Origin: a virus
DNA: 64,000 nt
IMG/VR virus record: IMGVR_UViG_3300023179_000093
Span: 1-64,000 of that record
Strand: one strand, 5' to 3'
Part shown: piece by piece, positions 17,358 to 24,836 of the stretch
Layout of the letters: each line of letters begins with the position of its first letter
How positions within the stretch are numbered: position 1 is the stretch's first letter
Made by a program: the position numbers and the translations under genes
The notes under the pieces: model-generated
What the model was told of the DNA's origin: nothing
What the model saw: the letters and a program-made list of their open reading frames with translations, nothing else
Databases searched by the model: none

Positions 17358-18175
17358 TTGTCCTCCTTTGGGCTAAAGATCTTTTTTATGAAGCCTATTG
17401 GGCAACCCATAGTTTTCTGGTGATCCTTAAACTTGTTTCCGTAAATATCGATTCCATCTGTGTAGCGATGCCCCATTGAATGAGGGTTATGATAAGCGTC
17501 TACTTCTTTTCTTTCTTTCCCAAATAAAAAAGCTGTTATTCGTTCCGATTGTAAAACCTCTTTGCTTATAACCTCTTCGTCTACTTTTAAAGAATAACTA
17601 TCGGCAAAATATCGAGGGTAAGGAAGCATATACCCAATAGGAGTTCCTTTGTTAATCTGAATTAAATGATTTGGTCTTGTTATTTTAAGCGTAAAAGCAA
17701 AATTGCGTCGTAAATTATCTGTCTCCACAACTGCGGACATAAAAGAAATGCCATCAATAAAATAATTTGGGGGGTTGGTTATTAAAGTATTGACCCCTTT
17801 AGGCGTTCGAATAAGCCAAGGTGTTTCAACTGTAAAAGTTCCCATTCCGAAATTAGAAGTAATGTTTTGGTGCCTTGGGTTTTTTTCGTTATGGGTAATT
17901 GTTACGCCTTCTTGTTCTTCTCGCCCATTCCAAAAAACACTAAAATTATAAGCCGCCAACAATACAAAACCATATTGATTAGCAATTAATAACGGCAAAC
18001 AAAAATAAGCCTGTTTCGAAAACCAATCTCTTTTCTTTTGTCCGTTTAGGTTAAGGATTAACTCTTTAGGATAGTGTTTGCATGCATCGTTGTGGGTAAT
18101 AGCCAACAAAGTATTTGGCGGAACATCAACTAAGTCTGGGATGTTGCCTTTGATGCTAAGTCTTTGTTGTTTCAT
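17354..18175 (-). CDS. DUF6065-like protein
   Basis: A 273-residue protein matching the DUF6065 layout as I recall it: CLPLLIANQYGFVLL with a FWNG stretch, a glycine-rich strand (NFGMGTFTV), PWLIRTPKGVNTLI, then MSAVVETDNLRRNF with LKITRP, and a LPYPRYF phrase. Function is unknown; such proteins occur in phages and bacteria. The gene is visibly more AT-rich than most of the early block, which suggests separate acquisition. The C-terminal part (HNPHSMGHRYTDGIDIYG) is also conserved-looking. Confidence 0.65.
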   Translation of the reverse strand: MKQQRLSIKGNIPDLVDVPPNTLLAITHNDACKHYPKELILNLNGQKKRDWFSKQAYFCLPLLIANQYGFVLLAAYNFSVFWNGREEQEGVTITHNEKNPRHQNITSNFGMGTFTVETPWLIRTPKGVNTLITNPPNYFIDGISFMSAVVETDNLRRNFAFTLKITRPNHLIQINKGTPIGYMLPYPRYFADSYSLKVDEEVISKEVLQSERITAFLFGKERKEVDAYHNPHSMGHRYTDGIDIYGNKFKDHQKTMGCPIGFIKKIFSPKEDK

Positions 18176-18181
18176 TTAATG

Positions 18182-18418
18182 CTATCCTTGTATTACAGCT
18201 ACTCGGCCACGCACTGGATCGTTGATGAAGCGAACGAGTTTGGCAAATCCACGGAACACGCAGCGGGGTTGCCGTTTGTTCTCGTGGGATTCCATGTTCA
18301 CGCTTTCACTGATGAAGTGATTGACTAAGTGGCAAGCGTTCTTCCAGTGAAGCGTAAGGACATTTCGTCCAGACGATCGACTGGCTTGTTTGTTGTAGTG
18401 AATGAAGAAGCGTCTCAT
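18182..18418 (-). CDS. Small basic protein of unknown function
   Basis: A 78-residue basic protein (RRFFIHYNKQASRSSGRNV, CHLVNHFISESV, QPRCVFRGFAKLVRF). Its ATG overlaps the preceding stop as TAATG. No family recognised. Confidence 0.5.
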   Translation of the reverse strand: MRRFFIHYNKQASRSSGRNVLTLHWKNACHLVNHFISESVNMESHENKRQPRCVFRGFAKLVRFINDPVRGRVAVIQG

Positions 18419-18609
18419 TATGGGTTCCGTTCAGTTAAGGTTTGCAATACCTTCTGGCTGGTTGGGCATTCGGTTAAAGCGGAATCTCTTAGGCGTTCAG
18501 CAATCTCGGTTCGGCGTAGCAAAGTCTTGCCGACATCACGAGCCAAAGCCGAGCGACTGGCGATCTTCCGTTTCATCGAAAACCAAACACCGCCAGAATG
18601 TTTCTTCAT
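18418..18609 (-). CDS. Small basic protein of unknown function
   Basis: A 63-residue, strongly basic protein (FSMKRKIASRSALARDVGK, LLRRTEIAERLR), possibly nucleic-acid binding. ATGA overlap with the preceding gene. No family recognised. Confidence 0.5.
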   Translation of the reverse strand: MKKHSGGVWFSMKRKIASRSALARDVGKTLLRRTEIAERLRDSALTECPTSQKVLQTLTERNP

Positions 18610-18839
18610 TTGGCGTCGAGGTCGACTTGCTGGATATTAAGGAAGCCGGGTCCGTTACCCTCTTCATCCCGATAAACCCAAGCCACGGACGGCTTTCGGT
18701 CTTTGGGGTGGGACTTAAACACAAGTCCGTAGAGTGGCTGGCCGTCAATGCCTTCTTCGTCGCACACTACATCGACCAACACTTTGCCTTTTAACTGATT
18801 GTATTCGTTTAAGTAGGGGTCTTTCTTTGCTAGGCTCAT
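18606..18839 (-). CDS. Small phage protein of unknown function
   Basis: A 77-residue protein; ATG 18839 is chosen because it overlaps the preceding stop as ATGA. Beta-rich, with GKVLVDVVCDEEGIDG and KPSVAWVYRDEEGNG. No family recognised. Confidence 0.55.
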   Translation of the reverse strand: MSLAKKDPYLNEYNQLKGKVLVDVVCDEEGIDGQPLYGLVFKSHPKDRKPSVAWVYRDEEGNGPGFLNIQQVDLDAK

Positions 18840-19279
18840 AGCCAAGCTCCTTTCTTCTTGGGGTTGGAGTATCTGGGAACGAAGTATTTGTCTCCGCTCC
18901 AGTCCACCTTGTCTTTATCAAGGGCTCGCTCAATGCCCACGATGTCGTGGACAAGCGAGAAAGTATGATCGCTTGAAAGCATCTCTTTCAGACGAAGCGG
19001 GTAGAACTTGCTGTGGCAAATGGCTAAACTAATGCCAGCGTTGGAAACAATAACTTTTACTCTGTTTCTCATCTTCCGCTGTTCTTCGCTATCATCAATT
19101 TGAGAGGCAATCTTTTCCATCTGATTGTGATACTTCATCACTACTTTACTTATCAATTTACTATCTGCCTTGGACACTCCCTCAATGGCCATACAGAATC
19201 TCTCAGTTCTATCCATCGAATTGGGAATTGTCTTGGACACAAGTCCTCTGCCTCCTGGGATATCAACTCTCTTTCTCAC
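18836..19279 (-). CDS. Phage protein of unknown function
   Basis: A 147-residue helical protein beginning at GTG 19279. IASQIDDSEEQRKMRNRVKVI and HTFSLVHDIVGIERALD are the clearest segments. The start lies inside the end of the preceding gene (17-base overlap). No family recognised. Confidence 0.5.
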   Translation of the reverse strand: MRKRVDIPGGRGLVSKTIPNSMDRTERFCMAIEGVSKADSKLISKVVMKYHNQMEKIASQIDDSEEQRKMRNRVKVIVSNAGISLAICHSKFYPLRLKEMLSSDHTFSLVHDIVGIERALDKDKVDWSGDKYFVPRYSNPKKKGAWL

Positions 19280-19484
19280 CTTGAACCTCCTTGGTTAATG
19301 ATTTCCATTTGATCGTGTTGCGTAAGTAAATGTTTCTTTCCTCGGCGTAGGCCAAGTCGTGAAAGACGGATGAAGACACCCATCCTTTAACAAGCCAGAC
19401 AATGTGGTCTTCGATTTGCTTGGTGCTCCAGTCTGCGGGAATGGTTATGCTGACATCCATCTTCACACGGACTTCTTGGTTCAT
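19263..19484 (-). CDS. Small protein of unknown function
   Basis: A 73-residue protein; ATG 19484 is chosen because it overlaps the upstream stop as ATGA. DVSITIPADWSTKQIEDHIVW reads as a strand followed by a helix. No family recognised. Confidence 0.5.
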   Translation of the reverse strand: MNQEVRVKMDVSITIPADWSTKQIEDHIVWLVKGWVSSSVFHDLAYAEERNIYLRNTIKWKSLTKEVQGEKES

Positions 19485-19693
19485 CCGCAAACCTTAACTT
19501 TCTGTCCCTCAAAATCTAAATGCAGAACATTCTTTTCATGCCGTTTGCACCAAACTTGCAGACCTTTTTTAGTCCACCCAACCTCAAGGCTGGCGTAGGA
19601 GCGGGGGCTTTCGCCATCGGGCAGTTCGTCCAAGCAATCTCGGCAATGGAAGAATGTCTTAATCTGATTCTTGATTCGTTTGGGTGCAATCAT
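19481..19693 (-). CDS. Small zinc-ribbon-like phage protein
   Basis: A 70-residue protein with HCRDCLDELP near the start and WCKRHEKNVLHLDFEG near the end; the Cys/His pairs could hold one metal ion. The order (HC..C...LP.G.SP..YA.LEVGWT..GLQVWC.RH) is one I recognise from conserved small phage and bacterial proteins of unknown role. Overlaps both neighbours by 4 bases. Confidence 0.6.
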   Translation of the reverse strand: MIAPKRIKNQIKTFFHCRDCLDELPDGESPRSYASLEVGWTKKGLQVWCKRHEKNVLHLDFEGQKVKVCG

Positions 19694-20127
19694 CCAAGCG
19701 TCCTTCGTATGATGGTTGCTGTATCCATTGGGATTACTTCAATCTTAAGAAGATCGTCGAGTTGCTTGGTTGTTGGCGTAGGCACCCAAACAACTTCTTT
19801 CTCAAGATCCTCAATCTTGCTGACGCAATCGGCACTCTCGCCTTCGTCGTCGGTATTGACGATCAAGGTCTTGCCGGCGAGGTGAGACTGATCCGCCCAT
19901 GTAAAACGGTAGCAACCGACTTTTTCCAAGTGCTCGTCGCCCTTGATCAACCCCTCGTCATCGACAAAAGCTGTGTCGCCATTCGGCATACCGAAACAAG
20001 TAAAGCAACTGCACTCCAACAGATCGTTGATCTTTCGGTAGTCTTTCTTGGGGAAAGATACTTCCGTGATTGACCGAGCTTTGGGGTCAATGAGTATTCC
20101 TTTAACCTTAAGCTGAGGTGTAGCCAT
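19690..20127 (-). CDS. DUF3846-like phage protein
   Basis: A 145-residue protein whose N-terminal two thirds resemble DUF3846 as I recall it: KGILIDPKARSITEVSF at the start, CFGMPNGDTAFVDDEGLIKG in the middle, then a strand with CYRFTWAD and an LIVNTDDEGE turn. Function unknown. It begins 2 bases before the stop of the upstream gene's end and is tightly packed in the operon. Confidence 0.6.
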   Translation of the reverse strand: MATPQLKVKGILIDPKARSITEVSFPKKDYRKINDLLECSCFTCFGMPNGDTAFVDDEGLIKGDEHLEKVGCYRFTWADQSHLAGKTLIVNTDDEGESADCVSKIEDLEKEVVWVPTPTTKQLDDLLKIEVIPMDTATIIRRTLG

Positions 20128-20128
20128 A

Positions 20129-20590
20129 TTAGTATTCTCCTTTCATCCCATACGCACTACGCATTGGGTTTGTTTCTTGGATGTCTTCCGCAAAGCTGTG
20201 AGCTTTCTGATTAACCGACACGCACTGGTTGACTTCATCAAGCCAGTCGGACTTCTCTTCGGGTAGCTTCTCGGTTCGCCCCATCCATGTCTGTGGTCGG
20301 ATGTTGCAGAACCAATCTTGTATCGAGGGGATCCGCCCCAAGTCCTCCTTCACATGTTGCTCGGCCACCCATCGGGTGGGGATCATTCGGCCATCGCTGT
20401 TCTTGATGGCGTGGCCAAAGATCCGTTCAGCCATGAAGCAACCCTCGGCATGGTGACGAAGGGCACGATGGCGGAAGTCGGCCATCATCATCTTGCTTTC
20501 GTCAAACCAATCGTGGATGGCTTGGTAGTCTTCGGGTTTGCCACCCCACTTCCTGGCTGAACTGACTGCGTGATGGTAGGGATTAGCCAT
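20129..20590 (-). CDS. DUF6915-like phage protein
   Basis: A 153-residue protein. ATG 20590 gives the family-like start MANPYHHAVSSARKWGGK; the longer reading upstream lies within the preceding gene. The core HRALRHHAEGCFMAERIFG, then SDGRMIPTRWVAEQHVKEDLG and IPSIQDW, matches DUF6915 as I recall it, a histidine-rich family of unknown function. The clustered histidines and glutamates could bind metal. It overlaps the upstream stop by 8 bases. Confidence 0.7.
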   Translation of the reverse strand: MANPYHHAVSSARKWGGKPEDYQAIHDWFDESKMMMADFRHRALRHHAEGCFMAERIFGHAIKNSDGRMIPTRWVAEQHVKEDLGRIPSIQDWFCNIRPQTWMGRTEKLPEEKSDWLDEVNQCVSVNQKAHSFAEDIQETNPMRSAYGMKGEY

Positions 20591-20786
20591 TGGTCGGATG
20601 AGGAAGGACTCCTTCAACGCAGCTATGCAATACTTCACCAAAGGTTTGGTCGTAGTATTTGGACATACGCTCGACGATGAGATTGAATCCTTCCTTGGTT
20701 AATCCCGAGTCGTCGTAGCCCAACTCCTTCAAATCGTGAGAGGTGAGGGTAACAACTGGGGCGTGATGGAACAACCGAGTGCTCAT
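20583..20786 (-). CDS. Small phage protein, unknown function
   Basis: A 67-residue protein (LFHHAPVVTLTSHDLKELGYDD, then LIVERMSKYYDQTFGE). Start overlaps the preceding stop by one base (TAATG), and its end overlaps the DUF6915-like start. No family recognised. Confidence 0.55.
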   Translation of the reverse strand: MSTRLFHHAPVVTLTSHDLKELGYDDSGLTKEGFNLIVERMSKYYDQTFGEVLHSCVEGVLPHPTNG

Positions 20787-21310
20787 TAGTAGGTTTCCTC
20801 GGATGTGTTGACTTCCTCGATCCGCTCGTTGTAGGTCAGTTCAATCTGATCATTGTCGAGCGTCCAACTGAAGGTTCCGTAAGACCCCGAGTTGATTTCC
20901 CATCCGCCATGCTCCGACTCAAGGATTCGGTAGAACAAATCCTCCAGTGCTTCTTCCAGCGTGGCTTCCTTGGTGATTTCCTTTGGGTGTCCGTCGGCAA
21001 ACGACCATCCTTGGTTGATCATAATCCCTTCGATGGACGACTTGAGTTGTTCGTCGGGCAAGGTGATCTTAACTTCTTCAACACCTTTGTTGGTCTTCTT
21101 GTTCTTAAAGAATTCGGAAGACTCAAACGAACCGCTGTCGCCACAACCATCAAAGGTTGCCTCGACACGCTGGACACCTAGCTGGGTAAGAATCTCCCGC
21201 AGAACTCCACGACTATCCTTGGCTCTCTTGCGGTGAATCTCCCGCTCCTTGGCAATCCCTTCGTAGATACTTGCCATATCTACCTCAAGTTTCTTGGTTT
21301 TCTTTGGCAT
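20786..21310 (-). CDS. DUF6878-like phage protein
   Basis: A 174-residue protein; ATG 21310 has AAAGGA upstream. It begins with a basic stretch (PKKTKKLEVD), then a helix, then VEATFDGCGDSGSFES. The C-terminal EALEDLFYRILESEHGGWEI and GSYGTFSWTLDNDQIELTYNER match the pattern of DUF6878, a family with no known role that often sits beside VWA/ATPase genes in mobile DNA. It directly follows the VWA gene here. Confidence 0.65.
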   Translation of the reverse strand: MPKKTKKLEVDMASIYEGIAKEREIHRKRAKDSRGVLREILTQLGVQRVEATFDGCGDSGSFESSEFFKNKKTNKGVEEVKITLPDEQLKSSIEGIMINQGWSFADGHPKEITKEATLEEALEDLFYRILESEHGGWEINSGSYGTFSWTLDNDQIELTYNERIEEVNTSEETY

Positions 21311-21324
21311 ATTGTTTCCTTTCT

Positions 21325-22680
21325 TTAGCAATCAAGGGGGCCAATCAGCCTTGGGCCGATGTGGGTTGCCCCATTGGTTAACTTCTTGAGATACTCAATG
21401 GTCTCTTCGACCGTCTCCGTCATTACCGCCTTGGCCTTGATGGCTAAGGCACGAGCCTCGGCAGTCAGATGGGCGTAGCCACAATCGTCGTGACCCGAGG
21501 TGACGCCCCCGTCACACATCCAGACCACCGCCTCGTTGGCAAACCGCTTGGCCGCAATCGCCCAGCGTAAGGCTGGGCCATCGACGCCGTTGCCACCGCC
21601 GTTCTTGGTCGGAAGTTTGTCCACCATCTTGCCGTCCTTGGCCAAGATCCAGAAGTTGGGGACATTCTTGGAGCCGTCTTTGTGGGCGTAGGCGGCAATC
21701 GTAGCTCCAGGTGCTGCGTTAAGGATCTTGAGGATGTCGGAACTTTCAAGCGACATCGATCCCGACCAGTCGATCAAGACAACCCCGCCTTTGTTCCGCT
21801 TCATCCGATCAAAGATCCGCTTGTAGGGATCAGTGAGCAGACGATGCAAACGGCGTGGGCTACGACCCGATTGCGAACACACCTTGATACGACCCATGTC
21901 TCCGTTGTGCATCTTGGTGAGGGGAGCTCTGCCGTGGCAAAGAGGAGCGAAAGCTCCTCGTCCGTCGTCATCGCTGTCGCAATGTCGTATGTTTGGAATA
22001 GGCATTTGCCCGGTTTCGGAAGCCAGAGCAATATACTTGTCCAAGATGGCGGCGATTCGCTCGGTGACTTCAAAGCCACGAGTCATGGGAACCTTCCGCT
22101 TCCGACCATCAAAGGATCGATCGCTGGTCAATATGCTGGAGCAGTTTTCGAGGATGGTTTCGATTTGCGAATTGATGCAATCAAAACCCTCCAGCATGGA
22201 CTTGTCGCCCAACTCAAGGGCGGCTTTCTTCACGCCATTTCGGAAGTCTTCCTGACCCGCCGTGCCATGAGTAGCTGCGATGCCTTTGATTAAGGTTCGC
22301 CAGTCTTTATGCTTGGCTGACTCGTAGCCAGTCGTCTCGTCGGTGGGGTCGAAGAGATGGAGGTGAGGCTTAAAGCCCTCTATCTCGAGAGCTTTGTTAA
22401 CCCGACACTCCTCGGCAAACATCAACGATTCAAGGCTGGCTTTCTTTCGTTGCACCCAACCCGTCACATCCTTGGGGCTGATGCGAATGTGCATCAACTC
22501 GTGGGCACGAATGCAACGAGCCGTCTCGTCGGCATCCAAGGGAACCCGAATCGTATGGGTGGCGATGCAGGTCTTGGGAGCTCCTCGCATCGTCATACAT
22601 CGGGCGATGTCCCATACCTCATTGTCGCCACGCTTGTTGCCAGCTTGGCGTATGAACTCTGGGAAGATTGCGTTACTCAT
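21325..22680 (-). CDS. VWA-domain protein with metallopeptidase-like N-terminus
   Basis: A 451-residue protein with two parts. The N-terminal part has AHELMH (about residue 59), an HExxH zinc-peptidase signature, and an EECRVNKALE helix. The C-terminal part is a von Willebrand A-like domain: DWSGSMS (about residue 300) is a DxSxS metal-site motif and MCDGGVTSGHDD the later part of that site. This layout matches the DUF2201/VWA-like proteins that pair with MoxR-type ATPases. A strong AAAGGAGG ribosome site precedes the ATG. It lies directly downstream of the ATPase gene. A role in ATP-driven remodelling or metal insertion of a target protein is inferred; no target is visible. Confidence 0.8.
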   Translation of the reverse strand: MSNAIFPEFIRQAGNKRGDNEVWDIARCMTMRGAPKTCIATHTIRVPLDADETARCIRAHELMHIRISPKDVTGWVQRKKASLESLMFAEECRVNKALEIEGFKPHLHLFDPTDETTGYESAKHKDWRTLIKGIAATHGTAGQEDFRNGVKKAALELGDKSMLEGFDCINSQIETILENCSSILTSDRSFDGRKRKVPMTRGFEVTERIAAILDKYIALASETGQMPIPNIRHCDSDDDGRGAFAPLCHGRAPLTKMHNGDMGRIKVCSQSGRSPRRLHRLLTDPYKRIFDRMKRNKGGVVLIDWSGSMSLESSDILKILNAAPGATIAAYAHKDGSKNVPNFWILAKDGKMVDKLPTKNGGGNGVDGPALRWAIAAKRFANEAVVWMCDGGVTSGHDDCGYAHLTAEARALAIKAKAVMTETVEETIEYLKKLTNGATHIGPRLIGPLDC

Positions 22681-22713
22681 CGTTACCTCCTTTCAGCGAA
22701 GGTTGAAGGTTGG

Positions 22714-23454
22714 TTAGTCGTTAACTTGATCGATCTTGATGGCGTCCAAGAAGTCGGTGGCTCGGTCAGCGAACAGCAACACCGCCGCTCTCTCGGCTCC
22801 GACAGACTTGCGAAGATTGTCGAAGGCGTAGAAGGAACGGAGGTCAATGCGACGCTCACCCAAGTCAGCTGACCGCTCGGCGTAAACACGAAGGTCAGAC
22901 GACAACTTCTCCAACGCCGTCTTGTGGGGTTTGTTGACCCGAACACGGATCGGGAAGCGGGAACGGATGGCCTCGGGCAAGTCCTCAAGGTTCTCCAGAT
23001 TGGTGGTCATCACCACGCTGAAGCCTTTCTTGGGGGTCTCAACCTCGCCAGTCTGGGGATTCTCCCACTTGCAGGACTCGGGGCTGTCGGTCATGGCAAG
23101 AAGCGTGGCAAACACATCGCCCCCCGCCTTGTCGATCTCGTCGACAATCAAGCGACCGCCAGTCCGCCATGCCTTGACCGCTTGGCCTTCGTGCCAAGAG
23201 AAAGTGCCTTTGTCGTTGGGCATCCAAGCCCCAGTGACATCGGCGTTGGTCATGTCGGGAGTGCAGATGAGACGGAAGGTCGGACGATCCCCAGTCTGCA
23301 TCGTCAAGCCAGCGTAGGTCTTGCCAGTTCCAGGAGGTCCGTAAAGGACAAGGCGATCAACGCCAGCCTTGAATGCGTCCTCAATGTCGACCCAGCAATC
23401 CGTGTTGCGGGTTGTGATGGTCTTCTTCTTTGTCGTGGTGGTGGTGGTAGCCAT
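22714..23454 (-). CDS. MoxR-like AAA+ ATPase
   Basis: A 246-residue AAA+ ATPase. Walker A GPPGTGKT (about residues 39-46), Walker B LIVDEIDK (about 101-108), a sensor-like MTTNLEN and an arginine-finger-like RSRFPIRV (about 164) are all present. The threonine/lysine-rich N-terminus (MATTTTTTKKK) looks like a flexible tail. The order ATPase then VWA protein is the classical MoxR/VWA (CobS/CobT-like) pair in which the ATPase ring drives the VWA partner. AAAGGAG precedes the ATG at longer than usual spacing. Confidence 0.85.
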   Translation of the reverse strand: MATTTTTTKKKTITTRNTDCWVDIEDAFKAGVDRLVLYGPPGTGKTYAGLTMQTGDRPTFRLICTPDMTNADVTGAWMPNDKGTFSWHEGQAVKAWRTGGRLIVDEIDKAGGDVFATLLAMTDSPESCKWENPQTGEVETPKKGFSVVMTTNLENLEDLPEAIRSRFPIRVRVNKPHKTALEKLSSDLRVYAERSADLGERRIDLRSFYAFDNLRKSVGAERAAVLLFADRATDFLDAIKIDQVND

Positions 23455-23480
23455 AGGTGTCTTACTCCTTTCGGTTGGGG

Positions 23481-23900
23481 TTATTCGGCTTGCTTCTGTC
23501 GCAACGCCTCTTGGGCGTCGTTCTTCTTGGCCTCAAGGATGGACTCCTTGAGATCGTCACGCATCTTGCGGAGGAAATCTGGCATAGCTTCGAGTGCCTC
23601 TGGACTAAGATCGCTGTCGTCCATGAGTGCAGTCGCCGAGACGGTGATCATCATCACCACTCGTTGGAAGATGCTCTTGTCACGAGAGGCGAGGTGACCC
23701 AAGGCGGCAATCGCGGCTTTGACCTCACGGCCTTCCGCAGATGCCGGCCCACCAGTCACCTTGCATGCAATCGTCATCAACAGCTTCAGCAAGGCCTCGT
23801 CTTGAGTGTCCTTGGTAGCCTTGATGCTGATGCAATTCATCTCTTCCATCATCCCACCTTCGTGGGAATCGTCGTCTTTTGTGAACTTGATTCTGCTCAT
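23481..23900 (-). CDS. Phage protein of unknown function, upstream of MoxR gene
   Basis: A 139-residue helical protein (DTQDEALLKLLMTIACKVTGG, KAAIAALGHLASRDKSIFQRVV, then a charged C-terminal helix). AAGGAG lies 11 bases upstream of the ATG. It is the first gene after an intergenic region with inverted CTTGAC/GTCAAG elements, so it may be the promoter-proximal gene of the MoxR/VWA operon. Confidence 0.6.
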   Translation of the reverse strand: MSRIKFTKDDDSHEGGMMEEMNCISIKATKDTQDEALLKLLMTIACKVTGGPASAEGREVKAAIAALGHLASRDKSIFQRVVMMITVSATALMDDSDLSPEALEAMPDFLRKMRDDLKESILEAKKNDAQEALRQKQAE

Positions 23901-23969
23901 TGTAGTAAGTTCTCCTTGTCTTGACTCGACAGGATCCGGATATGGCAGGATTCTGTCAAGATAAGATTG
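23901..23969 (-). promoter_or_regulatory. Intergenic region with paired TCTTGAC elements
   Basis: On the - strand, TATCTTGACA is followed by ATCCGGAT (a perfect 8-bp palindrome), a repeated ATCCTG, then GTCAAGA in the opposite orientation. TTGACA could be a -35 box, although no convincing -10 lies at normal spacing. A promoter or operator for the MoxR/VWA operon is likely. Confidence 0.4.
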
Positions 23970-24227
23970 TTAAATGCTTCGTCCGCCAGCGAACAACACA
24001 TTCCGTAAGGTGGATCGCTGGCCTATCCGCCTTGAATACCGACGCAAATCAGTGAAGGTTTCGGGAGCCATCAACTCAATCGACGCACCAGTCTTGTGGG
24101 CGTAGACCATTGAACCCTTGTATCTGGGTGTTGGGTTCTTCGTCGCACAAGACAAGCAGTAGAGGAGATCAAGATCCCTTCGTGCCTTCTCCGTGGGCTT
24201 GTTGCAGCAAGGGCAAAGGTTGCTCAT
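23970..24227 (-). CDS. Small zinc-ribbon-like protein
   Basis: An 85-residue protein with LCPCCNKPTEKA at the start and LLYCLSCATKN about 20 residues later: two CxxC pairs as in a zinc ribbon. The basic C-terminus (LRRYSRRIGQRSTLR) fits nucleic-acid binding. Its ATG overlaps the stop of the preceding 48-residue gene. Confidence 0.6.
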   Translation of the reverse strand: MSNLCPCCNKPTEKARRDLDLLYCLSCATKNPTPRYKGSMVYAHKTGASIELMAPETFTDLRRYSRRIGQRSTLRNVLFAGGRSI

Positions 24228-24370
24228 GCTCTAACCTTGCGAACTCTGGCTTGATCGTCCCACTCCCAGCCTTCGGCAATTAAGAAGTGGTAGGCTCGGT
24301 TCAAGTCCTTGAAACGCTTGATGACATTGAACCTTCCGACTCGGTTATCCCAATAGATTACTTCAAACAT
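24224..24370 (-). CDS. Very small phage protein (48 residues)
   Basis: Read directly: ATG 24370 with GAGGAGG 4 bases upstream, stop TGA overlapping the next ATG (ATGA). Product starts MFEVIYWDNRVGRF and continues NVIKRFKDLNRAYHFL, ending with basic ARVRKVRA. The aromatic/basic strand-helix pattern resembles small phage proteins of unknown role. It overlaps the previous gene's end by 13 bases. Confidence 0.6.
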   Translation of the reverse strand: MFEVIYWDNRVGRFNVIKRFKDLNRAYHFLIAEGWEWDDQARVRKVRA

Positions 24371-24552
24371 ACGACCTCCTCGTAGGAATCAAAGATGCGA
24401 GTGCATTCGCTATTGATTCGGTTGAGTATCTTGTGGAGCTTCTCGTTCTCTTGTTCCACAAAGCTCAGCCTTTCACGAAGCCCATCGATGCACAGATAGG
24501 CATCTCGAAGCTGATGCTCTGGGATGAGGGGCAAAGGTTGAAGGTTCGCCAT
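24358..24552 (-). CDS. Small coiled-coil protein
   Basis: A 64-residue protein; residues about 18-50 form a heptad pattern (LRERLSFVEQENEKLHKILNRI). It starts 4 bases after the preceding stop. Function unknown; likely a dimer. Confidence 0.5.
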   Translation of the reverse strand: MANLQPLPLIPEHQLRDAYLCIDGLRERLSFVEQENEKLHKILNRINSECTRIFDSYEEVVCLK

Positions 24553-24556
24553 TGGA

Positions 24557-24796
24557 CTAGGCCTTCAAAGGAACATAGGTTCCATCAGCAGCCATCAGTG
24601 CCAGCTTGCTGGCATCGGGGAACGCACTGATGATCCTTGCCCAGTGCATCACTTCCTCACGGCAGTCGCTGATGTAATGGTGACGGAGACCAGAGACTGG
24701 TCGTCCGTTCCTCAAGACGATCCAGTTCGTCTTGGGGTGCAACCGATTCAGTGTCTTGTTGATGGTGGCGTTGTCTCTCCATTGTCCGAGTTTCAT
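24557..24796 (-). CDS. Phage protein of unknown function, first gene of the early block
   Basis: A 79-residue protein (MKLGQWRDNATINKTLNRLHP, TNWIVLRNGRPVSGL, then an HHYISDCREEVMHWARI helix). AAGGAG lies 9 bases before the ATG. It is the most upstream gene of the left-facing block and faces the small-terminase-like gene across a 40-base divergent region. Confidence 0.6.
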   Translation of the reverse strand: MKLGQWRDNATINKTLNRLHPKTNWIVLRNGRPVSGLRHHYISDCREEVMHWARIISAFPDASKLALMAADGTYVPLKA

Positions 24797-24836
24797 ATGT
24801 CTTGACTCCTTGGTGTCCTTCTGTTACAAGTAGTAG
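24797..24836 (+). promoter_or_regulatory. Divergent promoter candidate
   Basis: TTGACT at 24802, then 17 bases, then TACAAG, and the + strand ATG only 6 bases after that. If TACAAG is the -10, transcripts would begin at or near the start codon. The same TCTTGAC element, read on the other strand, lies between the ribosome site and start of the - strand gene. Confidence 0.4.

Noticed and set aside
21682-22293. 203-codon + strand frame opposite the VWA gene
   Set aside because: It is antisense to a gene with clear HELMH and DxSxS motifs, and the codon pattern mirrors that gene.
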